64,000 bases of DNA from Algoriphagus sp. TR-M9 (GTDB taxonomy: Bacteria; Bacteroidota; Bacteroidia; Cytophagales; Cyclobacteriaceae). The DNA lies in the NCBI RefSeq assembly GCF_027594545.1, contig NZ_CP115160.1, positions 402,501 through 466,500 on the forward strand. Direction: 5' to 3'. Each line of letters starts with the position of its first letter. Position 1 is the stretch's first letter. Made by a program: the position numbers and the translations under genes. A model generated the notes under the pieces. That model was not told the DNA's origin and ran no database searches. It saw nothing but the letters and a program-made list of their open reading frames with translations. This document shows positions 41,910 to 49,094 of this stretch, piece by piece.

Positions 41910-41954
41910 TTTAACTGATAAAAAGCAGTTAAAATTTCTGAAAATTTTCAGAAA
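41910..41954 (+). repeat. Two palindromes in the tRNA-array leader
   Basis: TTTTAACTG / CAGTTAAAA at about 41910-41935, directly followed by the perfect 20-bp palindrome TTTCTGAAAATTTTCAGAAA at 41935-41954. The second ends five bases before the first tRNA-like unit. They may be leader-processing hairpins. Confidence 0.6.
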
Positions 41955-41958
41955 AAAT

Positions 41959-42299
41959 GATTCCTTAGCTCAGCTGGTAGCGCATCCCGATTTTGATCGG
42001 GAGGATCCTGGTTTTGAGTCAAAGAATAGATCTTACAGTGAAAAAAGCTTCACTGTTGTTAATAAAAAAATGATTCCTTAGCTCAGCTGGTAGAGCATCC
42101 CGATTTTGATCGGGAGGGTCCTGGTTTCGAGTCAAAGAATAGATCTTACAGTGGAAAAAGCTTCACTGTTGTTAATAAAAAAAATGATTCCTTAGCTCAG
42201 CTGGTAGCGCATCCCGATTTTGATCGGGAGGGTCCTAGTTTCGAGTCAAAGAATAGATCTTACAGTGGAAAAAGCTTCACTGTTGTTAATAAAAAAAAT
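41959..42299 (+). repeat. Array 1: three degenerate tRNA-Lys-like units
   Basis: Units start at 41959, 42072 and 42186 (periods 113 and 114) and the true tRNA-Lys follows at 42300. Each unit keeps the tRNA-Lys 5' half (GATTCCTTAGCTCAGCTGG...), has the palindrome TCCCGAT-TTTG-ATCGGGA in place of the anticodon arm, and a ruined T-stem (CTGGT / CAAAG) and acceptor 3' strand. A separate hairpin ACAGTG / CACTGT follows, then an AT-rich linker. Units 1 and 3 have a D-stem mismatch (GCGC for GAGC). They are not canonical tRNAs. Confidence 0.88.
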
Positions 42300-42372
42300 G
42301 ATTCCTTAGCTCAGCTGGTAGAGCAATACACTTTTAATGTATGGGTCCTGGGTTCGAGCCCCAGAGGGATCA
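42300..42372 (+). tRNA. tRNA-Lys (anticodon TTT), copy 1
   Basis: Complete cloverleaf: acceptor GATTCCT / AGGGATC with one T-G wobble, D-stem GCTC / GAGC, anticodon stem ATACA / TGTAT with loop CTTTTAA, T-arm CTGGG-TTCGAGC-CCCAG, discriminator A. CCA not encoded. It is preceded by three tRNA-like units, and an 88-bp repeat begins in its T-arm 3' strand. Confidence 0.95.
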
Positions 42373-42446
42373 CTTGGTGATTACAATAAGGGAAGGGCGA
42401 GAAGCCTGTCCCGATAAGACGTAGCAAAGCGAGTCGAATCGGGAAG
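42359..42446 (+). repeat. 88-bp tRNA-3'-end repeat, single copy after tRNA-Lys 1
   Basis: Starts CCCCAGAGGGATCA inside the tRNA-Lys and continues with TTGGTGATTACAATAAGGG... to a hairpin TCCCGAT...ATCGGGA around a 22-nt centre. At exactly +88 bp the tRNA 3' end recurs as CCCAAAAGGGATCA. It is homologous to the three tandem units at 43921-44184. Confidence 0.85.
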
Positions 42447-42496
42447 CCCAAAAGGGATCACAGAGTTTAACTTGCAAGGAGTTAAAAAGAAAGTTT

Positions 42497-42570
42497 CGGG
42501 GTGTAGCGTAGCCCGGTATCGCGCCACATTTGGGATGTGGAGGTCGTAGGTTCGAATCCTGCCACCCCGA
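42497..42570 (+). tRNA. tRNA-Pro (anticodon TGG), copy 1
   Basis: Acceptor CGGGGTG / CACCCCG, anticodon stem CCACA / TGTGG with loop TTTGGGA, T-loop TTCGAAT, discriminator A. CCA not encoded. Identical to copy 2 at 42697. Confidence 0.95.
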
Positions 42571-42696
42571 CTTTAAAAAATCTTGTATCGCCGAATAAAA
42601 TGTTATTTGGTATAGTTTATTGGAGTTATTGGTAAGCCTGTTAGGTAATCAATAACAATTAGAATAATTAACTTCAAGGAGTTAAAAAGAAAGTTT

Positions 42697-42770
42697 CGGG
42701 GTGTAGCGTAGCCCGGTATCGCGCCACATTTGGGATGTGGAGGTCGTAGGTTCGAATCCTGCCACCCCGA
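42697..42770 (+). tRNA. tRNA-Pro (anticodon TGG), copy 2
   Basis: Identical to copy 1, exactly 200 bp downstream. About 20 bp of 5' flank (AAGGAGTTAAAAAGAAAGTT) is also duplicated, making a ~99-bp direct repeat. Confidence 0.95.
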
Positions 42771-42819
42771 CTTTGTTTTACCGTTGTGAGATCTTCACGA
42801 TCGAGCAATAATTTATCCA

Positions 42820-42893
42820 GGTCCTGTAGCTCAACTGGATAGAGCAACTGCCTTCTAAGCAGTAGGTTTCAGGTTCGAGTCCTGACAGGATCA
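42820..42893 (+). tRNA. tRNA-Arg (anticodon TCT)
   Basis: Acceptor GGTCCTG / CAGGATC, D-stem GCTC / GAGC, anticodon stem ACTGC / GCAGT with loop CTTCTAA, T-loop TTCGAGT, discriminator A. Followed within 10 bp by a terminator. Confidence 0.95.
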
Positions 42894-42900
42894 CTATTTG

Positions 42901-42926
42901 AAAAGCGGAATAACGTTCCGCTTTTT
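42901..42926 (+). terminator. Terminator after tRNA-Arg
   Basis: Hairpin AAAAGCGGAA-TAACG-TTCCGCTTTTT with a T-run. It would end the first tRNA transcript, so array 2 may need another promoter or read-through. Confidence 0.88.
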
Positions 42927-42943
42927 ATTTTAAAGGTAGTGAT

Positions 42944-43504
42944 GATTCCTTAGCTCAGCTGGTAGCGCATCCCGATTTTGATCGGGAGGGTCCTGGTTTC
43001 GAGTCAAAGAGTAGATTTTACAGTGGAAAAAGCTTCACTGTTGTTAATAATAAATGATTCCTTAGCTCAGCTGGTAGCGCATCCCGATTTTGATCGGGAG
43101 GGTCCTGGTCTCGAGTCAAAGAGTAGATCTTACAGTGGAAAAAGCTTCACTGTTGTTAATAGTAAATGATTCCTTAGCTCAGCTGGTAGCGCATCCCGAT
43201 TTTGATCGGGAGGGTCCTGGTTTCGAGTCAAAGAGTAGATTTTACAGTGGAAAAAGCTTCACTGTTGTTAATAATAAATGATTCCTTAGCTCAGCTGGTA
43301 GCGCATCCCGATTTTGATCGGGAGGGTCCTGGTTTCGAGTCAAAGAGTAGATTTTACAGTGGAAAAAGCTTCACTGTTGTTAATAAAAAAATGATTCCTT
43401 AGCTCAGCTGGTAGAGCATCCCGATTTTGATCGGGAGGGTCCTGGTTTCGAGTCAAAGAATAGATTTTACAGTGGAAAAAGCTTCACTGTTGTTAATAGT
43501 AAAT
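42944..43504 (+). repeat. Array 2: five degenerate tRNA-Lys-like units
   Basis: Units start at 42944, 43056, 43168, 43280 and 43393 (periods 112, 112, 112, 113), followed by a true tRNA-Lys at 43505. The plan is the same as array 1: intact tRNA-Lys 5' half, palindromic pseudo-anticodon arm, broken T-arm, ACAGTG / CACTGT hairpin. Differences between units are only a few substitutions, so amplification is recent or maintained by conversion. The last unit keeps an intact D-stem (GAGC); the first four have GCGC. Confidence 0.88.
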
Positions 43505-43577
43505 GATTCCTTAGCTCAGCTGGTAGAGCAATACACTTTTAATGTATGGGTCCTGGGTTCGAGCCCCAGAGGGATCA
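43505..43577 (+). tRNA. tRNA-Lys (anticodon TTT), copy 2
   Basis: Same sequence and fold as the gene at 42300. Its 3' end continues into a 56-bp segment that contains a terminator and is repeated exactly at 44183. Confidence 0.95.
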
Positions 43578-43617
43578 CAAGAGAGCAGTCCAAATGGGCT
43601 GCTTTTCTTATTTTTAG
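43562..43617 (+). repeat. 56-bp direct repeat, left copy (tRNA-Lys 3' end plus terminator)
   Basis: AGCCCCAGAGGGATCACAAG... to CTTATTTTTAG, identical to 44183-44238. The two copies are 621 bp apart and bracket the GIY-YIG gene, a chimeric tRNA fragment and three 88-bp units. This is the layout left by insertion or duplication at a tRNA 3' end. Confidence 0.9.
43584..43615 (+). terminator. Terminator of tRNA-Lys copy 2
   Basis: AGCAGTCC-AAAT-GGGCTGCT with a T-rich tail. Lies inside the 56-bp direct repeat. Confidence 0.8.
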
Positions 43618-43633
43618 TCAAATCTATGCTGAT

Positions 43634-43882
43634 ATGGCAACACTTTACATACTTTTTTCCAACAGGCTAAACAAATACTATGTTGGTGCATGTACGGACT
43701 TAGAAAGACGTTTGCGTGAGCATAATATTGGTCACTCAAAATTTACGGCAACGGGTATTCCCTGGCGTGTAGTCTATACGGAAACATTTGATGATCTAAA
43801 GTCGGCGAAGCGCCGAGAATCCTACATAAAGAGGATGAAGTCTAGACAATATATTGAATCTCTGATCAGCTCAGCTCAGTAG
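43634..43882 (+). CDS. Small GIY-YIG nuclease family protein embedded in the tRNA locus
   Basis: An 82-residue single-domain GIY-YIG protein. LYILFSN and KYYVGACTD stand for the GIY and YIG strands; the Arg in DLERRLREHN and the Glu in KRRESYIKRM are the expected catalytic positions. Single-domain members of this type (UvrC-like/UPF0213) are common and mostly uncharacterised. I chose the ATG at 43634; a longer frame would begin inside the tRNA-Lys repeats. Its last codons (ISSAQ-stop) lie in a tRNA D-arm-like sequence, so the C-terminus is supplied by the repeat. Confidence 0.85.
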   Translation: MATLYILFSNRLNKYYVGACTDLERRLREHNIGHSKFTATGIPWRVVYTETFDDLKSAKRRESYIKRMKSRQYIESLISSAQ

Positions 43883-43934
43883 AGCATCCCGATTTTGATC
43901 GGGAGGGTCCTGGGTTCGGGCCCCAGAGGGATCA
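43868..43934 (+). pseudogene. Chimeric tRNA-Lys-like fragment
   Basis: Lacks the acceptor 5' strand, has a rearranged D-arm (AGCTCAGCTCAGTAGAGC), the palindromic pseudo-anticodon arm, and then an intact T-arm and 3' acceptor strand of tRNA-Lys (AGGGATCA). It joins features of the degenerate units and the real tRNA and overlaps the end of the GIY-YIG gene. Confidence 0.8.
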
Positions 43935-44184
43935 CTTGGTGATTATAATAAGGGAAGGGCGAGAAGCCTGTCCCGATAAGACGTAGCAAAGCGAGTCGAA
44001 TCGGGAAGCCCCAGAGGTATCACTTGATAATTATAATAGGGGAAGGGCGAGAAGCCTGTCCCGATAAGACGAAGCAAAGCGAGTCGAATCGGGAAGCCCC
44101 AGAGGGATCACTTGGTGATTATAATAAGGGAAGGGCGAGAAGCCTGTCCCGATAAGACTTAGCAAAGCGAGTCGAATCGGGAAG
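43921..44184 (+). repeat. Three tandem 88-bp tRNA-3'-end units
   Basis: The motif CCCCAGAGG recurs at 43921, 44009, 44097 and 44185, exactly 88 bp apart. Each unit runs from the tRNA-Lys 3' end through TTGGTGATTATAATAAGGG to the hairpin TCCCGAT / ATCGGGA. Units differ by a few bases (GACGTAGC, GACGAAGC, GACTTAGC). The last is followed by the right 56-bp repeat. Confidence 0.9.
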
Positions 44185-44238
44185 CCCCAGAGGGATCACA
44201 AGAGAGCAGTCCAAATGGGCTGCTTTTCTTATTTTTAG
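44183..44238 (+). repeat. 56-bp direct repeat, right copy
   Basis: Identical to 43562-43617, with its terminator hairpin at about 44205-44236. It marks the right end of the GIY-YIG segment. Confidence 0.9.
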
Positions 44239-44275
44239 GCTAATTTATAAATCCTCTATTACGAAAAAGGCATAA

Positions 44276-44300
44276 AAAAACCTCCAATTCGGAGGTTTTT
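44276..44300. terminator. Bidirectional terminator between the tRNA locus and the DUF1080 gene
   Basis: AAAAACCTCC-AATTC-GGAGGTTTTT, T-runs on both strands, 20 bp from the DUF1080 stop. Confidence 0.88.
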
Positions 44301-44319
44301 GATTGTTGTGAAACACATG

Positions 44320-45072
44320 TCAAAGTTTTTGGATCATTACATTTTTGAAATGAACCAAATCGCCATGGTCTTGGAGTGCAATTCTTCCTTTTTTGAAGGT
44401 GCCGAAGCCTGGCATGTCCTTGAATTTACTGTCAGCAATTAATGCTTCCCATTCTGGAGTCCACAGGGTAGTCTTCACCAAGGTGCTGCCATTGAGTTTC
44501 ATCTCTAGTTCTCCGTCATTTACGATGATTTCAGCTTGATTCCATTCTCCCCAAGGTTTTGCAGTTTCTTCACTGCTGACTATTAGGTCATAAAGGTCTC
44601 CTGCTCTGTGGCTGATATTCTTGGCATCTGGGTGGCCATCATTGTCCACTATCTGCATTTCCATACCTGTATAGTAGGTCTGCTGGTACTCTGGGGATTC
44701 ATGTACTAAGAATATTACACCACTATTGCCATTTTCTGAAATTTTCCAATCGTATTTGAAATGGAAGTTTTCATACTCATCGTTGGTTACTAAATCTCCT
44801 CCATCGCCTTCGCCCCATTGGTCTTTGTTTTCAGCATCCAGATATACTACACCTTCATCATCAATTTTCCAGGCATTCCCAACTTCTTTTCCACCGTATT
44901 TATGCCAGTGATCGAAGTTTTTCCCTTCAAAAAGATTAATCCAATCTTCTTTATTTTCTGCGCTGCTGGCCTCAGACTCCAGTTCCTCAGTGACCTGCTC
45001 TAGGGCTTTTTCACTAGAACAAGCCCCTAAGCTAGCCGCCAGAATTACAGCTGCTAAGAATTGCTTCTTCAT
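44320..45072 (-). CDS. DUF1080 lipoprotein, probable 3-keto-glycoside hydrolase
   Basis: A 250-residue lipoprotein (lipobox SLGAC) with a concanavalin-like DUF1080 domain: WINLFEGKNFDHWHKYG, NEYENFHFKYDWKISENGNSGVIF, GEWNQAEIIV and GRIALQDHG. Members of this family cleave 3-keto-glycosides. It lies 3 bp downstream of a lipoprotein cytochrome c and close to a GMC dehydrogenase, which supports that role. Position in the envelope is inferred from the lipobox. Confidence 0.87.
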   Translation of the reverse strand: MKKQFLAAVILAASLGACSSEKALEQVTEELESEASSAENKEDWINLFEGKNFDHWHKYGGKEVGNAWKIDDEGVVYLDAENKDQWGEGDGGDLVTNDEYENFHFKYDWKISENGNSGVIFLVHESPEYQQTYYTGMEMQIVDNDGHPDAKNISHRAGDLYDLIVSSEETAKPWGEWNQAEIIVNDGELEMKLNGSTLVKTTLWTPEWEALIADSKFKDMPGFGTFKKGRIALQDHGDLVHFKNVMIQKL

Positions 45073-45075
45073 TGC

Positions 45076-45504
45076 TTACTTCTTCAGTAATAGTACATAG
45101 CTCACCATATCTTTGGCGTCTTCCATGCTAAGATTCGGGTGTGCCGGCATAGGTACCTCTCCCCAAACTCCTACACCTCCGTTGATTACCTTATCAGCGA
45201 GCATATTGATGTTTTCCTCAGTGGTTTCATACTTTGCCGCTACATCAGCATAAGAAGGTCCTACGATTTTTCGCTCCACCATATGACAGGTGGTACAGTC
45301 GGAAGTTTTTAGTTTAGCAAGTCCCTTAATATAGATTGGGTCGTCCTTATACTTTTCTTCCAAGCTGATTTCCTTTTCTGGAGCCGGAGTTTCAGCTACT
45401 GGAGCTGAAGTGGTAGTTTCTGTTGATTTTTCTCCTCCGCCACAGGCGAAAGCTAAACCGGCAATTGCAACAAATGCCAGATTCAAAGGTTTAATCGTTT
45501 TCAT
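45076..45504 (-). CDS. c-type cytochrome lipoprotein
   Basis: A 142-residue monohaem cytochrome. Signal peptide with lipobox (GLAFAC), a low-complexity Thr/Ala/Glu linker, then CTTCH haem-binding motif and the distal Met in VPMPAHP. It is a likely electron acceptor for the GMC sugar dehydrogenase encoded 3.6 kb away in the divergent half of the cluster (inference). Confidence 0.9.
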   Translation of the reverse strand: MKTIKPLNLAFVAIAGLAFACGGGEKSTETTTSAPVAETPAPEKEISLEEKYKDDPIYIKGLAKLKTSDCTTCHMVERKIVGPSYADVAAKYETTEENINMLADKVINGGVGVWGEVPMPAHPNLSMEDAKDMVSYVLLLKK

Positions 45505-45525
45505 TGTTTCTATTATAGTAAGTAA

Positions 45526-46578
45526 TTAGATTCCTAGTATTTTTTTATTGAATGCTTCATCAGCTCCAGTTCCAGCAAAATCATCAAATGCCTTCTCTGT
45601 CACTCGGATGATATGTGAATCGATGAATGGGGCCCCTTCTGCGGCACCTTGCTCTGGATGTTTGATAGCGCATTCCCATTCCAGAACGGCCCATCCGTCG
45701 AAATTGTACTGCGAAAGTTTGCTAAAAATTCCGCTAAAATCAACTTGTCCATCTCCTAAAGATCTAAAACGGCCTGCTCGTTCTACCCATCCCTGATAGC
45801 CTCCATACACGCCCTGCTTACCGCTAGGGTTGAATTCTGCATCTTTAACGTGGAACATTTTGATTCTTTCGTGGTAAATATCAATGAATTGAAGGTAATC
45901 TAGACACTGTAGTACAAAGTGACTTGGGTCATAGAGTATGTTTGCTCTTTGGTGACCTTTTACCTTATCTAGAAACATTTCAAATGTTACTCCATCATGC
46001 AAATCTTCGCCTGGATGGAGTTCATAGCACACATCCACGCCATATTTGTCAAATTCATCCAAGATTGGCACCCATCTTTTTGCGAGTTCGTCAAAGCCTG
46101 TGTCCACTAGTCCAGCAGGTCGCTGTGGCCAAGGATACACGGTATGCCACATCAGGGCTCCGGAGAAGGTCGCGTGTGCGGTCAGCCCTAGGTTATGCGA
46201 AGCTTTAGCAGCGTACTTTAATTGTTGGATTGCCCAGTCAGTTTTGCCTTGGAGGTCACCTTTTAAGTTTGCTGGCGCAAAGCCATCAAATAGTTCATTA
46301 TAGGCAGGGTGTACCGCTACAAGCTGGCCTTGGAGGTGGGTGGAAAGCTCGGTGATTTCCAATCCTGCTTCCTTCACAGTGCCTGCAATTTCATCTGCAT
46401 AAGTCTTGCTTTCTGCGGCTTTTTGAAGGTCTATCATGCGGCCATCCCAAGAAGGTATCTGCACCCCTTTGTAGCCCAGATCAGCCATATAGTTACAGAT
46501 GTTCTTCAGGTTGTTAAACGGCTCGCTGTCGTCAATAAATTGTGCGAGAAAAATTGCAGGGCCCTTAATACTTTTCAT
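45526..46578 (-). CDS. Sugar phosphate isomerase/epimerase-type TIM barrel protein
   Basis: Xylose-isomerase-like TIM barrel of 350 residues without signal peptide. Metal-binding type residues are in CYELHPGED, ILYDPSHF, KMFHVKDAE and VLEWECA. The start giving MKSIKGPAIFLAQF is preferred; the longer frame adds 24 unlikely residues. It is 28 bp downstream of the Gfo/Idh/MocA gene. It probably isomerises or epimerises a keto-sugar released by the cluster. Confidence 0.85.
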   Translation of the reverse strand: MKSIKGPAIFLAQFIDDSEPFNNLKNICNYMADLGYKGVQIPSWDGRMIDLQKAAESKTYADEIAGTVKEAGLEITELSTHLQGQLVAVHPAYNELFDGFAPANLKGDLQGKTDWAIQQLKYAAKASHNLGLTAHATFSGALMWHTVYPWPQRPAGLVDTGFDELAKRWVPILDEFDKYGVDVCYELHPGEDLHDGVTFEMFLDKVKGHQRANILYDPSHFVLQCLDYLQFIDIYHERIKMFHVKDAEFNPSGKQGVYGGYQGWVERAGRFRSLGDGQVDFSGIFSKLSQYNFDGWAVLEWECAIKHPEQGAAEGAPFIDSHIIRVTEKAFDDFAGTGADEAFNKKILGI

Positions 46579-46606
46579 GTTTTTAGGTGTTTTTAGGTTT
46601 GATAAT

Positions 46607-47776
46607 TTATTTTTCAACTTTAAATGGAGTCCATTTTTGATCGGACTCATTACTCTTCAGGACATGATCTATAAATGCCATCCCCCGGATCCCATCTTCA
46701 ATTCCCGGATAGTCCTCCCATTCAGGTTTTGGAGTCTCTCCAGCACGGTCTGCATAGATGCATCTGGCAAAATTCCTGTAAAGGTTAGCAAAAGCTTCCA
46801 CATATCCTTCAGGATGGCCTGCTGGAGTTCTGGTATTTTCCTGTGCCAGGGATCCCAGGTAGCCAGTCCCGGCTCTTAATATTTGATCAGGGGATTCTGG
46901 CCAAGTAGCAATCAGGGTGTTGTTTAACTCTTGCTGCCATTCCAGGCCTCCTTTTTCCCCGTAAATTCGGATTTTCAAATTGTTCTCTGCTCCAGTATCG
47001 GTTTGTGAGGCCATTAAAACCCCTGATGCACCATTTTCAAATCTCAACAGCACCACTCCGTCATCATCTATGGGCCTGCCCGCTACCTTAATATACAGGT
47101 CAGCGCAAAGTGCTTTGACTTTTTCTCCCGACACATACTCTGCCAAATGAAATGCATGGGTGCCTATATCTCCCATACAGCCCGCCAGTCCGTTTCTGTT
47201 GGGGTCAGTCCGCCACTCGGCTTGCTTGTTGTTTTCAGATTCCAGCAGTTTCCACAGCCAGCCTTGAGGGTACTCTACATACACTTTTCTCACTTTGCCG
47301 ATTTTGCCCTCAGCGATCATCTGTTTGGCCTGCTTGATCATCGGATATCCCGAGTAGGTATGAGTCAAAAGAAAGCGCTTATCTGAGGCCTTGACAATAG
47401 GATAAAGCGCTTTAGCTTCCTGGTAGTTCAGCGTCAAAGGTTTGTCCAGTGCTACATGAAAACCCTTTTCAAGTGCTTTTACTGTAGGGTCAAAGTGAAC
47501 GTTGTTGGGTGTGACTATTGCCACTACATCCATTCGCTCTGATTCCGGTAATTCCAGCTCTTTGGTAAACATCTCATCGTAATTTGCATAAACACGGGAA
47601 GGGTCAAGCATTAATTCCTCTCCTCTTTGTCTGGATTTTTCGGGATTGGAGCTGAAAGCACCAGCTACCAATTCGAACATTCCATCCATCAGTGCACCAT
47701 TAAGGTGAATAGCTCCAATAAAAGATCCAGGGCCTCCTCCGATGAGCCCTAGTTTCAGTTTTTTAGAAATAGACAT
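46607..47776 (-). CDS. Gfo/Idh/MocA family oxidoreductase
   Basis: NAD(P)-dependent sugar oxidoreductase of 389 residues. The N-terminal Rossmann motif is LGLIGGGPGSFIGAIH, the family Lys lies in HVALDKPLT (EKP-like), and GCMGDIGTHAFHLAEYV carries the usual catalytic His/Asp region. It is the first gene of the minus-strand half of the cluster. It may reduce or oxidise a 3-keto sugar; direction and substrate are inferred. Confidence 0.9.
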   Translation of the reverse strand: MSISKKLKLGLIGGGPGSFIGAIHLNGALMDGMFELVAGAFSSNPEKSRQRGEELMLDPSRVYANYDEMFTKELELPESERMDVVAIVTPNNVHFDPTVKALEKGFHVALDKPLTLNYQEAKALYPIVKASDKRFLLTHTYSGYPMIKQAKQMIAEGKIGKVRKVYVEYPQGWLWKLLESENNKQAEWRTDPNRNGLAGCMGDIGTHAFHLAEYVSGEKVKALCADLYIKVAGRPIDDDGVVLLRFENGASGVLMASQTDTGAENNLKIRIYGEKGGLEWQQELNNTLIATWPESPDQILRAGTGYLGSLAQENTRTPAGHPEGYVEAFANLYRNFARCIYADRAGETPKPEWEDYPGIEDGIRGMAFIDHVLKSNESDQKWTPFKVEK

Positions 47777-48186
47777 GGCGTATTTTTATATTCAGGTTTA
47801 ATTCTTTGAATTAATTGAATCCCCGTGTAAAAACCTGCTCACCGGATGGAAAATGATGAAATAATTGATTAGTAGCCGAATCTGGATATAAATGGCTTTT
47901 GGCAAGCATGATTCCTTTCACAGTTTGGGGATCCAAAATCGCTGCCTAAAATACAGCAAAAAGAGTAGAATCTAAAGTGGAAATAGGGTTCCCTTTGGGA
48001 TAGTGCCGTCAGAAGGACCTTGCGCGTATTGGGTGATTAAATCAGCAGCTCTCTTATACTTCTACCTACCATTCCTGTTTCAATATCCCAAATAGCTAGA
48101 TTCCTGTTGGTATTTCCGTGATGGTTTTCTTACTTTTCATCGCCCTTTTCAATAATTGACAAATTATAACTTAAAAATAAACTCCA
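47777..48186. other. Divergent promoter region of the sugar-oxidation cluster
   Basis: A 410-bp non-coding gap between the two divergent halves of the cluster. It must hold both promoters, but I find no clear TAnnTTTG pair or operator palindrome. Confidence 0.5.
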
Positions 48187-49068
48187 ATGACCAAACCTAT
48201 TAACCCTGGCCGAAGAGAATCCTTCAAAAAGGTTCTTTTGGGTGGGGCTGCACTGGGCAGTCTCACCTCTTTTGACTCCAAAGAAGAAAAACCCTACCAA
48301 TTAAAAGGAAATATAACCCATGGCGTATGCCACTGGTGCTTTCGGGAAAACTATACAATAGAAGAACTTTGCATTGAAGCCAAGAAGATAGGTATAAAAG
48401 GCATTGACCTGATAGGACCGGACAACTGGGCCATCCTGAAGAAACATGGGATAGATTCATCCATGTGCAATGGTGCCGAGCTAGGATTGACAGATGGTTT
48501 TGGAGAGGTGAAATTTCACGAGCAGCTCATCAAGAACTACACTGAAATGATTCCTAAAGTAGCAGATGCAGGTTACAAAAATCTGATCTGTTTTTCTGGC
48601 AATAGAAGAGGAATGGATGACGAGACTGGACTTGAAAACTGTCAAAAAGGCCTGGAAAAGCTTATTCCTTTGGCAGAGCAACACGGAGTTATACTTCAAA
48701 TGGAGTTGCTCAATAGCCGGGTAAACCACAGAGATTACCTCTGCGATAAGTCTGCCTTTGGAGTGGAGCTATGCAAGCGTCTGGGCAGTGATAATTTCAA
48801 GCTACTCTTTGATATTTACCACATGCAGATCGATGAGGGAGACCTCGTAAGGAGTATCAGGGATAATCATCAGTACTTTGGGCATTACCATACCGCTGGA
48901 AATCCTGGACGAAATGAATTGGATGAAAATCAGGAGATTTACTACCCAGCTGTCATGAAAGCCATCGTAGAGTCAGGCTTTAAGGGATATGTTTCCCACG
49001 AATTCATACCAAGGTCAGCAGATAAGATGGCCTCTCTGAGGCATGCTGTAGAAGTCTGCGACGTATAA
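48187..49068 (+). CDS. Hydroxypyruvate-isomerase-like TIM barrel protein, Tat-type N-terminus
   Basis: A 293-residue xylose-isomerase-like TIM barrel. NPGRRESFKKVLLGGAALG is a twin-arginine-type signal, so it is probably exported folded. Barrel motifs are LQMELLNSRVNH, LFDIYHMQIDEGD, HYHTAGNPGRNELD and YVSHEFIP, which match the Hyi group. It lies 26 bp upstream of the GMC gene. It may isomerise a keto-sugar in the periplasm. Confidence 0.85.
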   Translation: MTKPINPGRRESFKKVLLGGAALGSLTSFDSKEEKPYQLKGNITHGVCHWCFRENYTIEELCIEAKKIGIKGIDLIGPDNWAILKKHGIDSSMCNGAELGLTDGFGEVKFHEQLIKNYTEMIPKVADAGYKNLICFSGNRRGMDDETGLENCQKGLEKLIPLAEQHGVILQMELLNSRVNHRDYLCDKSAFGVELCKRLGSDNFKLLFDIYHMQIDEGDLVRSIRDNHQYFGHYHTAGNPGRNELDENQEIYYPAVMKAIVESGFKGYVSHEFIPRSADKMASLRHAVEVCDV

Positions 49069-49094
49069 AAATATTAACTTAAATACCATAATTT

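Noticed and set aside
41833..43402. Series of 63-82-residue reading frames with similar sequence (e.g. starting MIGRVLVSSQ)
   Set aside because: They arise from reading through the tRNA-like repeat units and have no protein-family features.
42944..43504. CRISPR-like regular spacing
   Set aside because: Units repeat along their whole length, with no variable spacers, and match tRNA-Lys. No cas genes are present.
41818..44300. Integrated phage or genomic island at a tRNA
   Set aside because: No integrase, phage or conjugation gene is present; only a small GIY-YIG gene and repeats are found.
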